A stretch of DNA of 37,803 nt, taken from positions 1-37,803 of the forward strand of contig DCQA01000032.1 of NCBI GenBank assembly GCA_002323325.1, given 5' to 3'. A program made the translations under genes and the position numbers. This DNA comes from Coxiellaceae bacterium UBA1530. GTDB lineage: Bacteria; Pseudomonadota; Gammaproteobacteria; Coxiellales; Coxiellaceae. Numbering within the stretch: the stretch's first letter is position 1; each line of letters begins with the position of its first letter. A model generated the notes under the pieces. It ran no database searches. It had not been told where the DNA came from and saw nothing but the letters and a program-made list of their open reading frames with translations. Below, piece by piece: positions 14,192 to 23,112 of the stretch.

Positions 14192-15763
14192 TTATAATGA
14201 CTGCGCTGCCTCAATAGCCTGTGAAGATAACTGACCACGAGATACTCCACAAAGCACAGCAGAAACAAATATTATCAAAGAAAAAGCAGCAACTATCACC
14301 ATATCCATCCCGAAATGCATCCAGTGCTGTCCACCATAATCACCACCATAGGACAAAATGCCTAACCCCAATAGATAGGGAAACAACCACACGCCTTGTT
14401 TAAATGAAAAATCATTTATCTGATTGAAAAATTTCGAATAAAGCCACAAAAAGACATAGCCCAAAAAAGTTACAATCAGCAACTTATAGACCACCGCCCA
14501 GCCCGTCCAATAAATCATTAAGTTACAGATAGTAAAAGCACAGTAGCAAGTGAAGCTCACCGCAGGCACTTTAAAGCGACGAGTCACAGATGGGGCGGTG
14601 TATCGCAAAGTCAAACAGGCTATTGGACCAATGGCATACGCCAACACAAAACAAATTACCAGAAAACCAACCATCGACTGCCAGCCAGGAAAAGGTAAAA
14701 AACATAGCATGCCCAATACATAATTCAAAGCAATAGCAACCCATGGTGAACGATAGCGATTTAATCCCGTCATGTTATTTGGTAAATAGCCATTATCCGC
14801 CATTGCCATATTCATTCGAGCAGTCGATGATGTATAGATATAGCCAGTGCCTATTGGTGAAACAACCGCATCAATCATGATGATCTTGAGCCACCACATA
14901 AAACCAAAAACAGCCAACAATCCAGCAATTGGTCCCGCGTCACCAGCAAAATGCAAATGAGACCAACCCTTGGCATAGCTGGATGCTGGCAGCGCCCCCA
15001 CAAATACTATTTGTAATATAATGTACAGCGCAATCACCATGCCAATGGCACAGACAATTGAAAAGGGAATAGTCCGTGCCGGATCTTTTGCCTCACCAGC
15101 CAACTGCAATGCTGGACTAAAACCAATAAAAGAAAATACCACTCCTGCCAAGGGTAGCGCTGCTAAAACACCGTGCCAACCTGAAGGTAAAAAACCCGTG
15201 TGCGCAACAAAAGGTTGCCAAGAAAAGTGGGTAGGTAATAGTATCAGTATTGTTATCAAGGGAATCGCAACTTTCCATATCACAATGGTGACATTACCTT
15301 TAGAGATCACATTCGCACCGAAACAGTTGATGATACATAAGATCAACATCGTAATAGCAGCAACACCAATACCTACTGACGATAACACTAAGCTATCCTT
15401 TTGGTGAATAACTAAAATTGGCCAAGTATGACCCAAATATTGTAATGCCGCAGATGTCTCAATGGGTGCCACCATGACCGAAGCTAACCATGCAACCCAG
15501 GCGAGCGTGAAACTAGTTAATGCGCCATGACTAAGATGTGTAAAGCGAACCATACTGCCTTTAGACGGAAAGGTGGATACGAGTTCCGCGAAAGTTAACG
15601 CAATGACCATCATCAAAACACCACCCAAAGCCCACGATAAAACACTCGCAGGACCAGCCATCTGCGCTGCCAAGAAAGGGCCAAATAGCCAGCCAGAACC
15701 GACCATACCACCCGTTGCTGCGGCTAATATACCCGCTTTTGAAATATGGCGTGAAGATTCCAT
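14192..15763 (-). CDS. APC-superfamily amino acid permease
   Basis: A 523-residue transporter with about 12 to 14 membrane helices. The N-terminus matches APC-family transporters: SKAGILAAATGGMVGSGWLFGPFLAAQMAGPAS with the Gly-rich unwound TM1, then the conserved FSFIGFSPALQLAGEAKDP in TM6 and loop. The overall length resembles the proton-coupled YveA/AspT-like group rather than the 450-residue LysP group; the substrate is unknown. An ATG exists at 15784, but ATG 15761-15763 has a strong GAGGG seven bases upstream, so that start is used. It heads the five-gene run ending in alanine dehydrogenase, suggesting import of an amino acid used by that enzyme, which is inference. Confidence 0.9.
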   Translation of the reverse strand: MESSRHISKAGILAAATGGMVGSGWLFGPFLAAQMAGPASVLSWALGGVLMMVIALTFAELVSTFPSKGSMVRFTHLSHGALTSFTLAWVAWLASVMVAPIETSAALQYLGHTWPILVIHQKDSLVLSSVGIGVAAITMLILCIINCFGANVISKGNVTIVIWKVAIPLITILILLPTHFSWQPFVAHTGFLPSGWHGVLAALPLAGVVFSFIGFSPALQLAGEAKDPARTIPFSIVCAIGMVIALYIILQIVFVGALPASSYAKGWSHLHFAGDAGPIAGLLAVFGFMWWLKIIMIDAVVSPIGTGYIYTSSTARMNMAMADNGYLPNNMTGLNRYRSPWVAIALNYVLGMLCFLPFPGWQSMVGFLVICFVLAYAIGPIACLTLRYTAPSVTRRFKVPAVSFTCYCAFTICNLMIYWTGWAVVYKLLIVTFLGYVFLWLYSKFFNQINDFSFKQGVWLFPYLLGLGILSYGGDYGGQHWMHFGMDMVIVAAFSLIIFVSAVLCGVSRGQLSSQAIEAAQSL

Positions 15764-16187
15764 GTCATTGCCCTCATTATCCATTGTTTAAAATTTTGAC
15801 GATTAATCTTTCTAACAGGAAAAGCCCACATCCTAGAGATACAGAACTGTTTACGCAAGTGATAGAAAAATATCTGTGGTTTAAGGATTCCATTAGAAGA
15901 CTACAAAACACTGATCATGACTAAAAACATCAACAGAAATCATCAACCAAGATGTGTCAATCGTATTAATGTGCCATTTTTGTTTCATGAAAAAATTATT
16001 AGCACGAATCCTTGGAGCTAAAATACAAATACTAAGATGGTATAGAAATAAGTTGTTTAGAGCACTTTACATGACTATTAAAATACAAATTCAGGAACTT
16101 AGAGATTAACCCTGATGATAGTAATTATACCATAGACTGAGAGCGATCATGGTAGTGTGTTAAGACGACCTTATGCCTATGATGGAT
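15764..16187. other. AT-rich intergenic region, nothing supported
   Basis: About 420 bases separate the divergent permease and MscS genes. Short plus-strand frames of up to about 35 codons occur (for instance before 16243) but show no start with a ribosome site and no recognisable domain. TTAAAATACAAAT-like words recur near 16018 and 16078 without clear meaning. The promoter for the permease must lie in the left part; none is clear enough to call. Confidence 0.5.
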
Positions 16188-16216
16188 TTATCAATAAGAT
16201 TTGTTTACATTATAAT
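16188..16216 (+). promoter_or_regulatory. Candidate promoter of the MscS gene
   Basis: TTATCA (16188-16193), 17 bases, then a perfect TATAAT (16211-16216), placed about 34 bases before the ATG. A good ribosome site (AAAGGA) lies between, six bases from the start codon. Confidence 0.45.
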
Positions 16217-16249
16217 CATCAAGGTGTGGGCAGCATTAAAGGATAAAAC

Positions 16250-17812
16250 ATGAATTACTCATTTCAAGCCATCATCCAAACACTATTACTACTGGGTGTC
16301 ATCATATGTGTGTTTATATTAATACAACTTGGCCTCTACGCTTTTGGAATTCGAAGTAGTAAGAGTCGATTCATCACTGCAATCATTGCTTTAATACTCA
16401 CAACTGCCTTTGTTTACTATGATTATCCAATCAGTCATCTATTTAATGTTAAAACTAAACTGAATCTTGAGTATATTCAACCAGCAATGTTTACAATGAT
16501 CTGGATGTGTATAGCTATCCTTATTACCTCTGGACTCAACTATTTCATCTGGGAAGGTGTATCAATTCGAAATGGCCAAATGGGAGCACCACGTCTACTC
16601 ACTAAGATTCTTAACGTAATTATCTTTTTTATTATTTCTCTAATAATTGCGAAATTGGTATACCAGATTGATATTACCAATCTTTTAGCTGCATCGGGTC
16701 TTGGAGCATTTATCCTTGGATGGTCGGCGAAAACAACGCTATCTGATCTATTTGCGGGTCTTGCTTTGCAACTTGGAGGAAAAATGAAAAAGGGGGCTTA
16801 CATTAAGGTCGATGATAAACACGGTATTATTAAAGAGTTTGATTGGAGAACCATCTCATTAATACCAGTTTCACAACGAGGAGAGATTCTTGACTCTGAA
16901 ACTATCATTATACCTAATAGTAAACTACAAAGTCAGGTCGTTGAAATACTCAAACAACCAAAAGTGTCTCAACTCGTTATTAAAGGTAGCCTCAATGTAT
17001 CGCCGTACTGCGACCTTGCTAAAGTTGAGAAAATACTTTACAACCTACTTCTTGAATATTCCTTACCCCATGATATCAGCATTAGTTTCAATACTAGCTT
17101 AAAAGATACGATAGAATTTTATTTCCAAATAAAAGTCCATTCTCTCAAGAATAAGTTAAGATTTTCAGAAGCCTTCCAAATCAGTATTAATCATCGTCTC
17201 ATGAAAGCAAACCTACCCATTAGTCGGTCGGAGCGTCCATGGTCAATCCAGGACAATTCGGATGAACCGGCCTATCAACAGTATCAACCTATACCACCAA
17301 CTCAAGAACATATTCTTGAGATTCTCACAAACAATGATACTTTTAAATCACTCGATGACAATGAAAGACACTACTTAATTGAAAAAGGCACTATGGAATA
17401 CTTTTTAAATAACGAATTTATTATTCATGAACGCGTACATGACGAGTGTCAACTGTACATTCTAATCCAAGGATCTGCTGAATCATATGAGCATGATAAT
17501 AATAATGACGCGATTAAAATGCGCGATATAAACTATGGGGATAGTTTTGGTATTCAAGCATTCCTACTAGAAAGTACTAGAAGAATATCTGTTAAGACAA
17601 CGCAAGCGTGCTGGTGCTTAAAGATTTCCCGCGAGACAATCAAGCCAGTACTGAAAAATAACAGAGCTTTCATAGATCAACTTAGCGAAATCTTGGCAAC
17701 AAGAATAAAGCAAAACAGATCAACGCAAGATAATTTCTTGAGGACTCTAGAGCAGTCACATGAAAGTAGTAAAACGATCATCTTAAGAAAAATTAAGATG
17801 CTATTCTTATAA
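16250..17812 (+). CDS. MscS-family channel with C-terminal cNMP-binding-like domain
   Basis: 520 residues. Four N-terminal hydrophobic helices (about 6-30, 38-56, 80-100, 118-140) are followed by the MscS pore helix NLLAASGLGAFILGWSAKTTLSDLFAGLALQLGG, the beta domain (GAYIKVDDKHGIIKEFDWR, TIIIPNSKL) and a soluble alpha/beta region. From about residue 385 there is a cyclic-nucleotide-binding-like barrel (YFLNNEFIIHER, LYILIQGSAESYEH, YGDSFGIQAFL). This is the layout of the bCNG subgroup, inner-membrane channels reported to be gated by cAMP rather than tension. The phosphate-binding cassette is atypical: the canonical FGE reads FGI, and the usual R-[TS]-A reads RRISVK, so ligand binding is uncertain. 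Transcribed alone; it converges on waaF with 13 bases between. Confidence 0.9.
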   Translation: MNYSFQAIIQTLLLLGVIICVFILIQLGLYAFGIRSSKSRFITAIIALILTTAFVYYDYPISHLFNVKTKLNLEYIQPAMFTMIWMCIAILITSGLNYFIWEGVSIRNGQMGAPRLLTKILNVIIFFIISLIIAKLVYQIDITNLLAASGLGAFILGWSAKTTLSDLFAGLALQLGGKMKKGAYIKVDDKHGIIKEFDWRTISLIPVSQRGEILDSETIIIPNSKLQSQVVEILKQPKVSQLVIKGSLNVSPYCDLAKVEKILYNLLLEYSLPHDISISFNTSLKDTIEFYFQIKVHSLKNKLRFSEAFQISINHRLMKANLPISRSERPWSIQDNSDEPAYQQYQPIPPTQEHILEILTNNDTFKSLDDNERHYLIEKGTMEYFLNNEFIIHERVHDECQLYILIQGSAESYEHDNNNDAIKMRDINYGDSFGIQAFLLESTRRISVKTTQACWCLKISRETIKPVLKNNRAFIDQLSEILATRIKQNRSTQDNFLRTLEQSHESSKTIILRKIKMLFL

Positions 17813-17825
17813 ATGATGGCCTTGT

Positions 17826-18848
17826 TTAGAGACGAGCCTGCTTGATGACTTGATCGGGTGTGAGTTGTGTCAAGCAATGCCGGTGACCAAACTGGCAGGT
17901 TCTTTTAAAGCAAGGTTGGCATGGTAAATCTAGCGATATCACGTCTGCATTCATCGACAAAGGAGGCGTATACTTGGGTGATGATGATCCAAAAATAGCA
18001 ATCACACGTCGGCCCAAAGCACAGGCAACGTGCATCAAGCCAGAATCATTCGTCACTACCAGGTCAACGATCGATAGTAAATCAATTGCTTCTCCTAAAG
18101 ATGTTTGTCCGGCCAGATCAGTGCACTGCCCCTGGCACAAGCCATTGATGTGTGCGGTTATCTTGCTATCCTTCTTTGAGCCAAATAGCCACACTTGCCA
18201 ACCTTGCCTAAAATGATGCTTGGCTATCTGCGCATAATGATCTGCAGGCCATTGTTTAGCATCACCAAACTCTGCTCCTGGACACAATGCAAGAATCGAT
18301 TGCCCACCCTGGTGAGCAATCGAGTGTTTGTGCAATGCTGCTGTCACATCCTGTGTTATTAACTGTGGGTAATATTTCGAGGACACTTTAGGCTGTCGAT
18401 TAGGACTGGCTAAAAATAATAAGCGCTCGAGCATGGTCGGTAGCGCGGCTTTATTCAAACGATAATAATCGTTCAGCAAACCAAAACGCTGCTCGCCGAG
18501 AAAACCTGTTCTTACTGGTATGTTTGCCTGCCATGGAATTAATGCCGACTTCCAAGAACGAGGAATGACAATAGCTTGATCATAACCGTATTTTTTTAAT
18601 GACCGCCCTAGTTGGCGACGCTTACCCCATGAAAACTCGCCATGCTGAATGTCGTGTGAAACAGCATGCCGCACACCTGGCATACGCGCTATCACTGGCG
18701 AACTCCATTGCGGGGCCAAAATATCAATCTGAGGATTTTGATAGGTATTATGCAATTCAGCGCATAATGACTGACTCATCACCATGTCGCCTACCCAGGA
18801 AGGACCGACTATTAATATTTTTGGAGACTCACTGGGAACAAACATCAT
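17826..18848 (-). CDS. waaF: ADP-heptose:LPS heptosyltransferase II
   Basis: About 340 residues of GT-B family 9 matching WaaF/RfaF throughout: KILIVGPSWVGDMVMSQSL at the N-terminus, IDILAPQWSSPVIARMP, FGLLNDYYRL, LCPGAEFGDAKQWP, VVTNDSGLMHVACALG for donor binding, FGSSSPKYTPPLS, and the Cys-rich CQPCFKRTCQFGHRHC tail typical of heptosyltransferase II. It adds the second L-glycero-D-manno-heptose to the LPS inner core on the cytoplasmic face. The frame can begin at a TTG (18851), but ATG codons at 18848 and 18845 follow, and GAGG at 18853-18856 is best spaced for the latter. It lies 47 bases after der. Its presence implies a heptose-containing LPS core. Confidence 0.95.
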   Translation of the reverse strand: MMFVPSESPKILIVGPSWVGDMVMSQSLCAELHNTYQNPQIDILAPQWSSPVIARMPGVRHAVSHDIQHGEFSWGKRRQLGRSLKKYGYDQAIVIPRSWKSALIPWQANIPVRTGFLGEQRFGLLNDYYRLNKAALPTMLERLLFLASPNRQPKVSSKYYPQLITQDVTAALHKHSIAHQGGQSILALCPGAEFGDAKQWPADHYAQIAKHHFRQGWQVWLFGSKKDSKITAHINGLCQGQCTDLAGQTSLGEAIDLLSIVDLVVTNDSGLMHVACALGRRVIAIFGSSSPKYTPPLSMNADVISLDLPCQPCFKRTCQFGHRHCLTQLTPDQVIKQARL

Positions 18849-18895
18849 CAAACCTCAAAATTACGTCACTTTCTTAGTACTAAAATGATAGAACA

Positions 18896-20221
18896 TCATT
18901 GCGTATCATAGGGATTATTATCTTCTCGACATTCAATCACAACAGGTAAACCCTTTAGTTGAAACGTCTCTCTAAAATAATTCGATAAATAGCGCCGATA
19001 AGAACCAGGCATAGCTCGTAACTGTTTACCATGTATGACAATCACTAATGGAAATCGACTACCAATATGAGCATATCGGCATTTCATTCTTCGTCCCTTC
19101 ACCAGCGGTGGTTGGTGTAACTTCACGGCTTTCTCAAGGGCTCGTGTTACCTGTGCAGTTGGCAATTCTTGCGAAACAGATTCATTGATTTCATCAATTG
19201 CGTTAAATAGGCAACCCACTCCCGTTCCATGAAGCGCAGAGATGTGATAACGACGAGCAAAAGGTACGAAGCTTAGCTGGCGATCCAATGCCTGCATTAC
19301 TTGATCACGATCATACTCGTCCATGCCATCCCACTTATTGATGGCAACCACTAATCCTTTTCCGAGATCACAGACACGACCCATTAATTTTAAATCTTGA
19401 TCCGTTAGGCCATCACGTGCATCAATAACAACAACGACAATATTTGCATGCTGCATCGCTTGTAGCGTTTTCACAATAGAAAATTTTTCAATGGCTTCTG
19501 AAACTTTCCCTCGACGGCGAACACCAGCTGTATCAATCAGAGTATAGGTTTTTCCTCGACGTTCGAACGGTACAGGAATGCTGTCGCGGGTTGTTCCTGG
19601 GTGGTCTAATACCACCACTCGTTCCTCGCCTAAAATGCGATTAATTAATGTTGATTTACCAACATTCGGGCGCCCAACAATGGCAATGGGTATACCCGTG
19701 CAATTATCCGCTGTTAATTCTGGATAAGCTGATTGAGGCAATACATCGACCATTACCGTTTCGATACCTCGACCAATCGTGGCCGCAATTGCGACTGCTT
19801 CCCCCAAACCAAACGCGTAACATTCAGCAATAATGGCCGTAACATCATCACGATCTGATTTGTTAATGACAACTCGAACTTTATCCGCATACGTTTGACG
19901 TAAAAATAAAGCAATCTCCTCATCAGCAGTTGTGACGCCATCGTGAGCATCGACCATGAATAAAATAACATCGGCCTCTTCCATGGCTTGGTTCACTTGA
20001 GGGTCAGTCATCTCAGTGATATGAGGATGATCAGGCTCTGCCAATCCTCCTGTATCAATGACAATGTACGGTGAGGGCCCAACCTGACCCTGGCCGTATT
20101 GGCGATCACGAGTCACACCGGGCATGTCATAGACCAGGGCGTTTTTGGTTTTTGTGAGATGATTAAACAGTGTCGACTTCCCAACGTTGGGACGCCCTAC
20201 CAAAGCAACTACCGGTAACAT
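18896..20221 (-). CDS. der: Ribosome-assembly GTPase Der (EngA)
   Basis: 441 residues with two tandem Era-like GTPase domains and a KH-like C-terminal domain. The first has GRPNVGKSTLFNHL (8-21), DTGG and NKSD. The second has GRPNVGKSTLINRIL, DTAGVRRRGKVSEAIEKFS and NKWD. The third region carries KGRRMKCRYAHIG and HGKQLRAMPGSYRRYLSNYFRE. Der is essential for 50S subunit maturation in the cytosol. It is shorter than the 490-residue E. coli protein, mainly in the inter-domain and C-terminal parts, but within the family range. Neighbouring bamB/hisS genes common elsewhere are absent; instead waaF follows on the same strand, probably co-transcribed. Confidence 0.97.
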   Translation of the reverse strand: MLPVVALVGRPNVGKSTLFNHLTKTKNALVYDMPGVTRDRQYGQGQVGPSPYIVIDTGGLAEPDHPHITEMTDPQVNQAMEEADVILFMVDAHDGVTTADEEIALFLRQTYADKVRVVINKSDRDDVTAIIAECYAFGLGEAVAIAATIGRGIETVMVDVLPQSAYPELTADNCTGIPIAIVGRPNVGKSTLINRILGEERVVVLDHPGTTRDSIPVPFERRGKTYTLIDTAGVRRRGKVSEAIEKFSIVKTLQAMQHANIVVVVIDARDGLTDQDLKLMGRVCDLGKGLVVAINKWDGMDEYDRDQVMQALDRQLSFVPFARRYHISALHGTGVGCLFNAIDEINESVSQELPTAQVTRALEKAVKLHQPPLVKGRRMKCRYAHIGSRFPLVIVIHGKQLRAMPGSYRRYLSNYFRETFQLKGLPVVIECREDNNPYDTQ

Positions 20222-20376
20222 GATGAAAATCTCTATGAAAAAAGAGGCTCAGTCTACCTGAACACTGGCCAAATTGCAGCCCGATAACAACCCTTAATGT
20301 CACCAAACTCACTTGCAGTTACCCGTACGAGAGATTATGGTGATACCCTCTCACCTCAGAACGAATGGGACTTATC

Positions 20377-20655
20377 ATGGAGATCACTTTTCGCTTTAAT
20401 TTACCTTTAAATCAGATACTTAAAAAAGATTCCTACTCGCTCACACTCCAACCAGGATCCACGTTACAGAACGCAATAGATAAGTTCATCAATACCCTTC
20501 CGGACCATTTACAAACATTGTTTTGCCAAAATGATGCTCTTATACCATCGTTTCTCGTTTACATGGTAAACCAAGAAAAAATTCATTATCCATCAGAGCA
20601 CCAGCTAAAAGAGCATGACTTGATCACTGTATTATCACCTATGGCGGGCGGATAA
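20377..20655 (+). CDS. MoaD/ThiS-like beta-grasp sulfur-carrier protein
   Basis: A 92-residue ubiquitin-like protein ending in the exposed Gly-Gly tail (VLSPMAGG), which resembles the MoaD ending more than ThiS. The body has the beta-grasp pattern ITFRFNLPLN, SYSLTLQPGSTLQNAID and NQEKIHYPSEHQLKEHDLITVL. Such carriers are adenylated by an E1-like enzyme and receive sulfur as a C-terminal thiocarboxylate for molybdopterin, thiamin, cysteine or tRNA thiolation. No moaE, moeB, thiF, thiG or cysM homologue lies in the window, so the partner is unknown. An ATG 12 bases earlier (20365) is in frame, but GGGA six bases before 20377 favours the later one. Confidence 0.75.
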   Translation: MEITFRFNLPLNQILKKDSYSLTLQPGSTLQNAIDKFINTLPDHLQTLFCQNDALIPSFLVYMVNQEKIHYPSEHQLKEHDLITVLSPMAGG

Positions 20656-20752
20656 ACTCAATTAATCCTTTTGTTTAATTTTTTCTTAAGGTTTAAGGGA
20701 TATAATGGCCCGAACATTAACAATTTATTAAAGAAACTACTGGGTAAAAATC

Positions 20753-21073
20753 ATGAAAAACATACTATTACCGATTCTAATCACGACCACATTATTATCT
20801 CCAATGGTGACCTGTGCTAAAGCTGATACACCAAACGACAGCGGACAAGCATTAGCAAACGTACAACAACAAATTCAGCACGTCTCTGATAGCATCCCTC
20901 AACAAATACAAGCCCTGCAAACAAGAACAGATTCTCAACTTGCCAAACAACAACAGTCGACCCAAGAACAACTGACGCATTTACAATCAGAAATTGATCA
21001 ACTACAGGCACAGAACCAAACGTCAACAGCTGGCTTGCAAAAAGAAATTGAAGCCCTACAAAACAGAGGTTAA
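20753..21073 (+). CDS. Small periplasmic coiled-coil protein
   Basis: 106 residues. A signal peptide (MKNILLPILITTTLLSPMV) is probably cleaved after CAKA; the Cys is not in a good lipobox, so a soluble periplasmic form is expected. The mature part of about 80 residues is Gln-rich and helical, with heptad-like spacing of Leu and Ile (LQTRTDSQLAKQQQ, LQSEIDQLQAQNQ), consistent with a long coiled coil that probably oligomerises. It recalls Lpp-like or YbgF N-terminal coiled coils, but no family is certain. A TATAAT at 20701-20706 may be its promoter. The gene ends 92 bases before HMG-CoA lyase. Confidence 0.7.
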   Translation: MKNILLPILITTTLLSPMVTCAKADTPNDSGQALANVQQQIQHVSDSIPQQIQALQTRTDSQLAKQQQSTQEQLTHLQSEIDQLQAQNQTSTAGLQKEIEALQNRG

Positions 21074-21165
21074 TCGCTTACAGCCTAGACAATTGTGAAT
21101 ACCTCCTCTATCAGGTATGTTATATGAAAAATAAAAAAGCCACTTAGGGAAAAAGAGAGCATCCC

Positions 21166-22068
21166 ATGAAACTGCCGAAAGCTATCAACCTGGTTGAGGT
21201 GAGTCCCCGAGATGGCTTACAAGCCATAGGCACCTTTATTCCAACAAAGATCAAGCTTGACTTCATCAACGATTTAAAAAATGCTGGAGTCAACACCATC
21301 GAAGCCACTAGCTTTGTTTCTCCAAAAGCTGTTCCACAAATGCAAGATCACCAAGCCATCATCTCGTCACTGGTGCTCGATCAACAAATCAGATACCCAG
21401 TCCTTATCCCAAATCTTCAAGGCCTTGGAACAGCTCTGAATTGCCAAGTCAAAGATATTGCTGTCTTCACTGCGGCATCCGATACTTTTTGTGAAAAAAA
21501 CATAGGCATGTCCATTGCTGATAGCTTGACTGAAATTGAGCATATTCTTGAAATAGCTAAACTCAATAAAATCAGAGTACGTGCATACATCTCGTGTATC
21601 ACTCACTGCCCTTACGAGGGTCACATCAGACCGGCAGCTGTTGAAACGCTCGCTCACCAATTGCGACAACTTGGTACTGATAGTATTGCTCTAGGAGAAA
21701 CACTGGGAAAGGCTACTCCCAATCAGGTTCTCAAGGTCATAGATACAGTGGCCAAACATGCACCCATGTACTCCATCGCATTGCATTGTCACAACACCTA
21801 TGGACAGGCACTGACCAATATCTTCGCCGCACTACAAGCAGGCATTACAACCATTGATGCGTCAGCCTCAGGACTGGGAGGCTGTCCATTTGCCCCAGGT
21901 GCTACAGGCAATGTAGCCACAGAGGATGTAGTTTACTTATGCGAAGGCCTAGGGATTAGAACCGGTATCAACCTCAAAAAACTAATTGCTGCAAGTCAAC
22001 CCATCTTAGATTATTTGGGGCTAAATAATCGCTCTTATGTCGCACAAGCAATGTCATCAGTTGAATAA
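21166..22068 (+). CDS. Hydroxymethylglutaryl-CoA lyase
   Basis: A 300-residue TIM-barrel lyase of the HMGL/DRE-TIM family, splitting 3-hydroxy-3-methylglutaryl-CoA into acetyl-CoA and acetoacetate, the last step of leucine degradation. Active-site parts are EVSPRDGLQ (catalytic Arg-Asp), the metal-ligand Glu and fold motif IEATSFVSPKAVPQM, HCHNTYGQAL with the two metal-binding His, and the catalytic C240 in ASGLGGCPFAPGATGNVATEDVV, the family signature. No other leucine-pathway genes (liuABCD) are adjacent, so the enzyme stands alone here. The related citramalate-type lyases lack the Cys signature, so HMGL is the best call. A purine-rich AGAGAG precedes the ATG. Confidence 0.93.
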   Translation: MKLPKAINLVEVSPRDGLQAIGTFIPTKIKLDFINDLKNAGVNTIEATSFVSPKAVPQMQDHQAIISSLVLDQQIRYPVLIPNLQGLGTALNCQVKDIAVFTAASDTFCEKNIGMSIADSLTEIEHILEIAKLNKIRVRAYISCITHCPYEGHIRPAAVETLAHQLRQLGTDSIALGETLGKATPNQVLKVIDTVAKHAPMYSIALHCHNTYGQALTNIFAALQAGITTIDASASGLGGCPFAPGATGNVATEDVVYLCEGLGIRTGINLKKLIAASQPILDYLGLNNRSYVAQAMSSVE

Positions 22069-22170
22069 GCATTGCATCCTGAGAAAGATTCATTATGATA
22101 AAAATTGATATAGTTTAAAACAGGCTGCATATCAAATTCTAAGTGGCCATAATCTAGAAAGGAATCTCAG

Positions 22171-22962
22171 ATGAAAAAAACACCGCAACTGCTGACACTT
22201 TTTTTAAGCACATTAATCAGCTGCTCAATCACACTAGGGTCAGACCAAGATACTTCTATCACCCCCCCCACAACGCAGTATTCTGCTGAAGATGTAGCCG
22301 CCATACAAACCATAGTTCGAGATTACCTTATCTCTCACCCACAAGTGATTGTGGAAGCTTCTTTAGCGCTTCGAAAGCAACAACAAGAAGAGCAACAACG
22401 TTTAGCGCAGCAAGCCATCAAAGACAACATGCAACAACTATTTCACGATAAGACGTCACCCATGATAGGGAATGCTAAAGGCCCATTAGTATTAGTGGAA
22501 TTTTTTGATTACCAATGTGGTTATTGTAAGCACATGACCCCTGTTATTAACGCATTATTAAAAGATAACAATAACCTCAAAGTCGTATTTAAAGAGCTAC
22601 CTATTTTTGGTGGTAACTCAGCAGTTGCAGCACAAGCAGCACTGGCTGTGTACCAAATGAGTCCAAAACAGTATGGTGCTTTTAACAAAGCCTTACTCGC
22701 TCAAAAAGACCGTCTGACTAAAAAAGGCATCATGTCTATTGCTAAAAAACAAGGAATCGACCTAGCACAACTCAAAAAAACCATGAACTCAAAAGCCGTT
22801 AGTGATGAGCTAGAACAAACAAAAAAACTATCAAAAGCTATGGGATTTTCCGGAACTCCTGCTCTAGTACTGGCCAATACTCACTCTGGGAAATTTGAAG
22901 TGATCCGTGGTGCGAGCACTGCAGAGGTTCTACAAGAAAAACTGAATCAATTGCAAAGCTAA
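22171..22962 (+). CDS. DsbA/Com1-like periplasmic thiol:disulfide oxidoreductase
   Basis: 263 residues. A hydrophobic N-terminus is followed by a helical dimerisation-type region (about 40-90, VRDYLISHPQVIVEAS then Gln/Glu-rich helix) and a thioredoxin domain with active site C116-G-Y-C119 in FFDYQCGYCKHM and the cis-Pro loop SGTPALVL. Layout and length match the Com1/ScsC/DsbA2-type group known from Legionella and Coxiella, which act in disulfide formation or isomerisation in the envelope. LISC at 15-18 fits a loose lipobox (L-I-S-C18), so it may be a lipoprotein instead of a free periplasmic protein. No dsbB or dsbD lies nearby. Solid family call; oxidase versus isomerase is open. Confidence 0.9.
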   Translation: MKKTPQLLTLFLSTLISCSITLGSDQDTSITPPTTQYSAEDVAAIQTIVRDYLISHPQVIVEASLALRKQQQEEQQRLAQQAIKDNMQQLFHDKTSPMIGNAKGPLVLVEFFDYQCGYCKHMTPVINALLKDNNNLKVVFKELPIFGGNSAVAAQAALAVYQMSPKQYGAFNKALLAQKDRLTKKGIMSIAKKQGIDLAQLKKTMNSKAVSDELEQTKKLSKAMGFSGTPALVLANTHSGKFEVIRGASTAEVLQEKLNQLQS

Positions 22963-22976
22963 TTAATGACTTAATA

Positions 22977-23005
22977 CTCAGCACAACAGCTTGAGTTGTG
23001 CTGAG
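22977..23005 (+). terminator. Perfect 11-bp hairpin after the DsbA-like gene
   Basis: CTCAGCACAAC (22977-22987) pairs without mismatch with GTTGTGCTGAG (22995-23005) around a seven-base loop, 14 bases past the stop codon. No T tract follows (CTTCCGTG), so it is not a textbook intrinsic terminator. It may protect the 3' end of the message or act as a Rho-assisted terminator. Confidence 0.5.
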
Positions 23006-23112
23006 CTTCCGTGAACATAATTATTGATTGTTATTTCGAAACACACAAATTAATCAGATATTTTCAATACCATTAAATATTTTTTATTTAAAAACATTCA
23101 CAAGGGGGTTGT

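Noticed and set aside
16120..16243. A protein-like plus-strand frame before the MscS gene (LRRPYAYDGFINK)
   Set aside because: No start codon with a ribosome site, and a good promoter lies inside it; probably chance.
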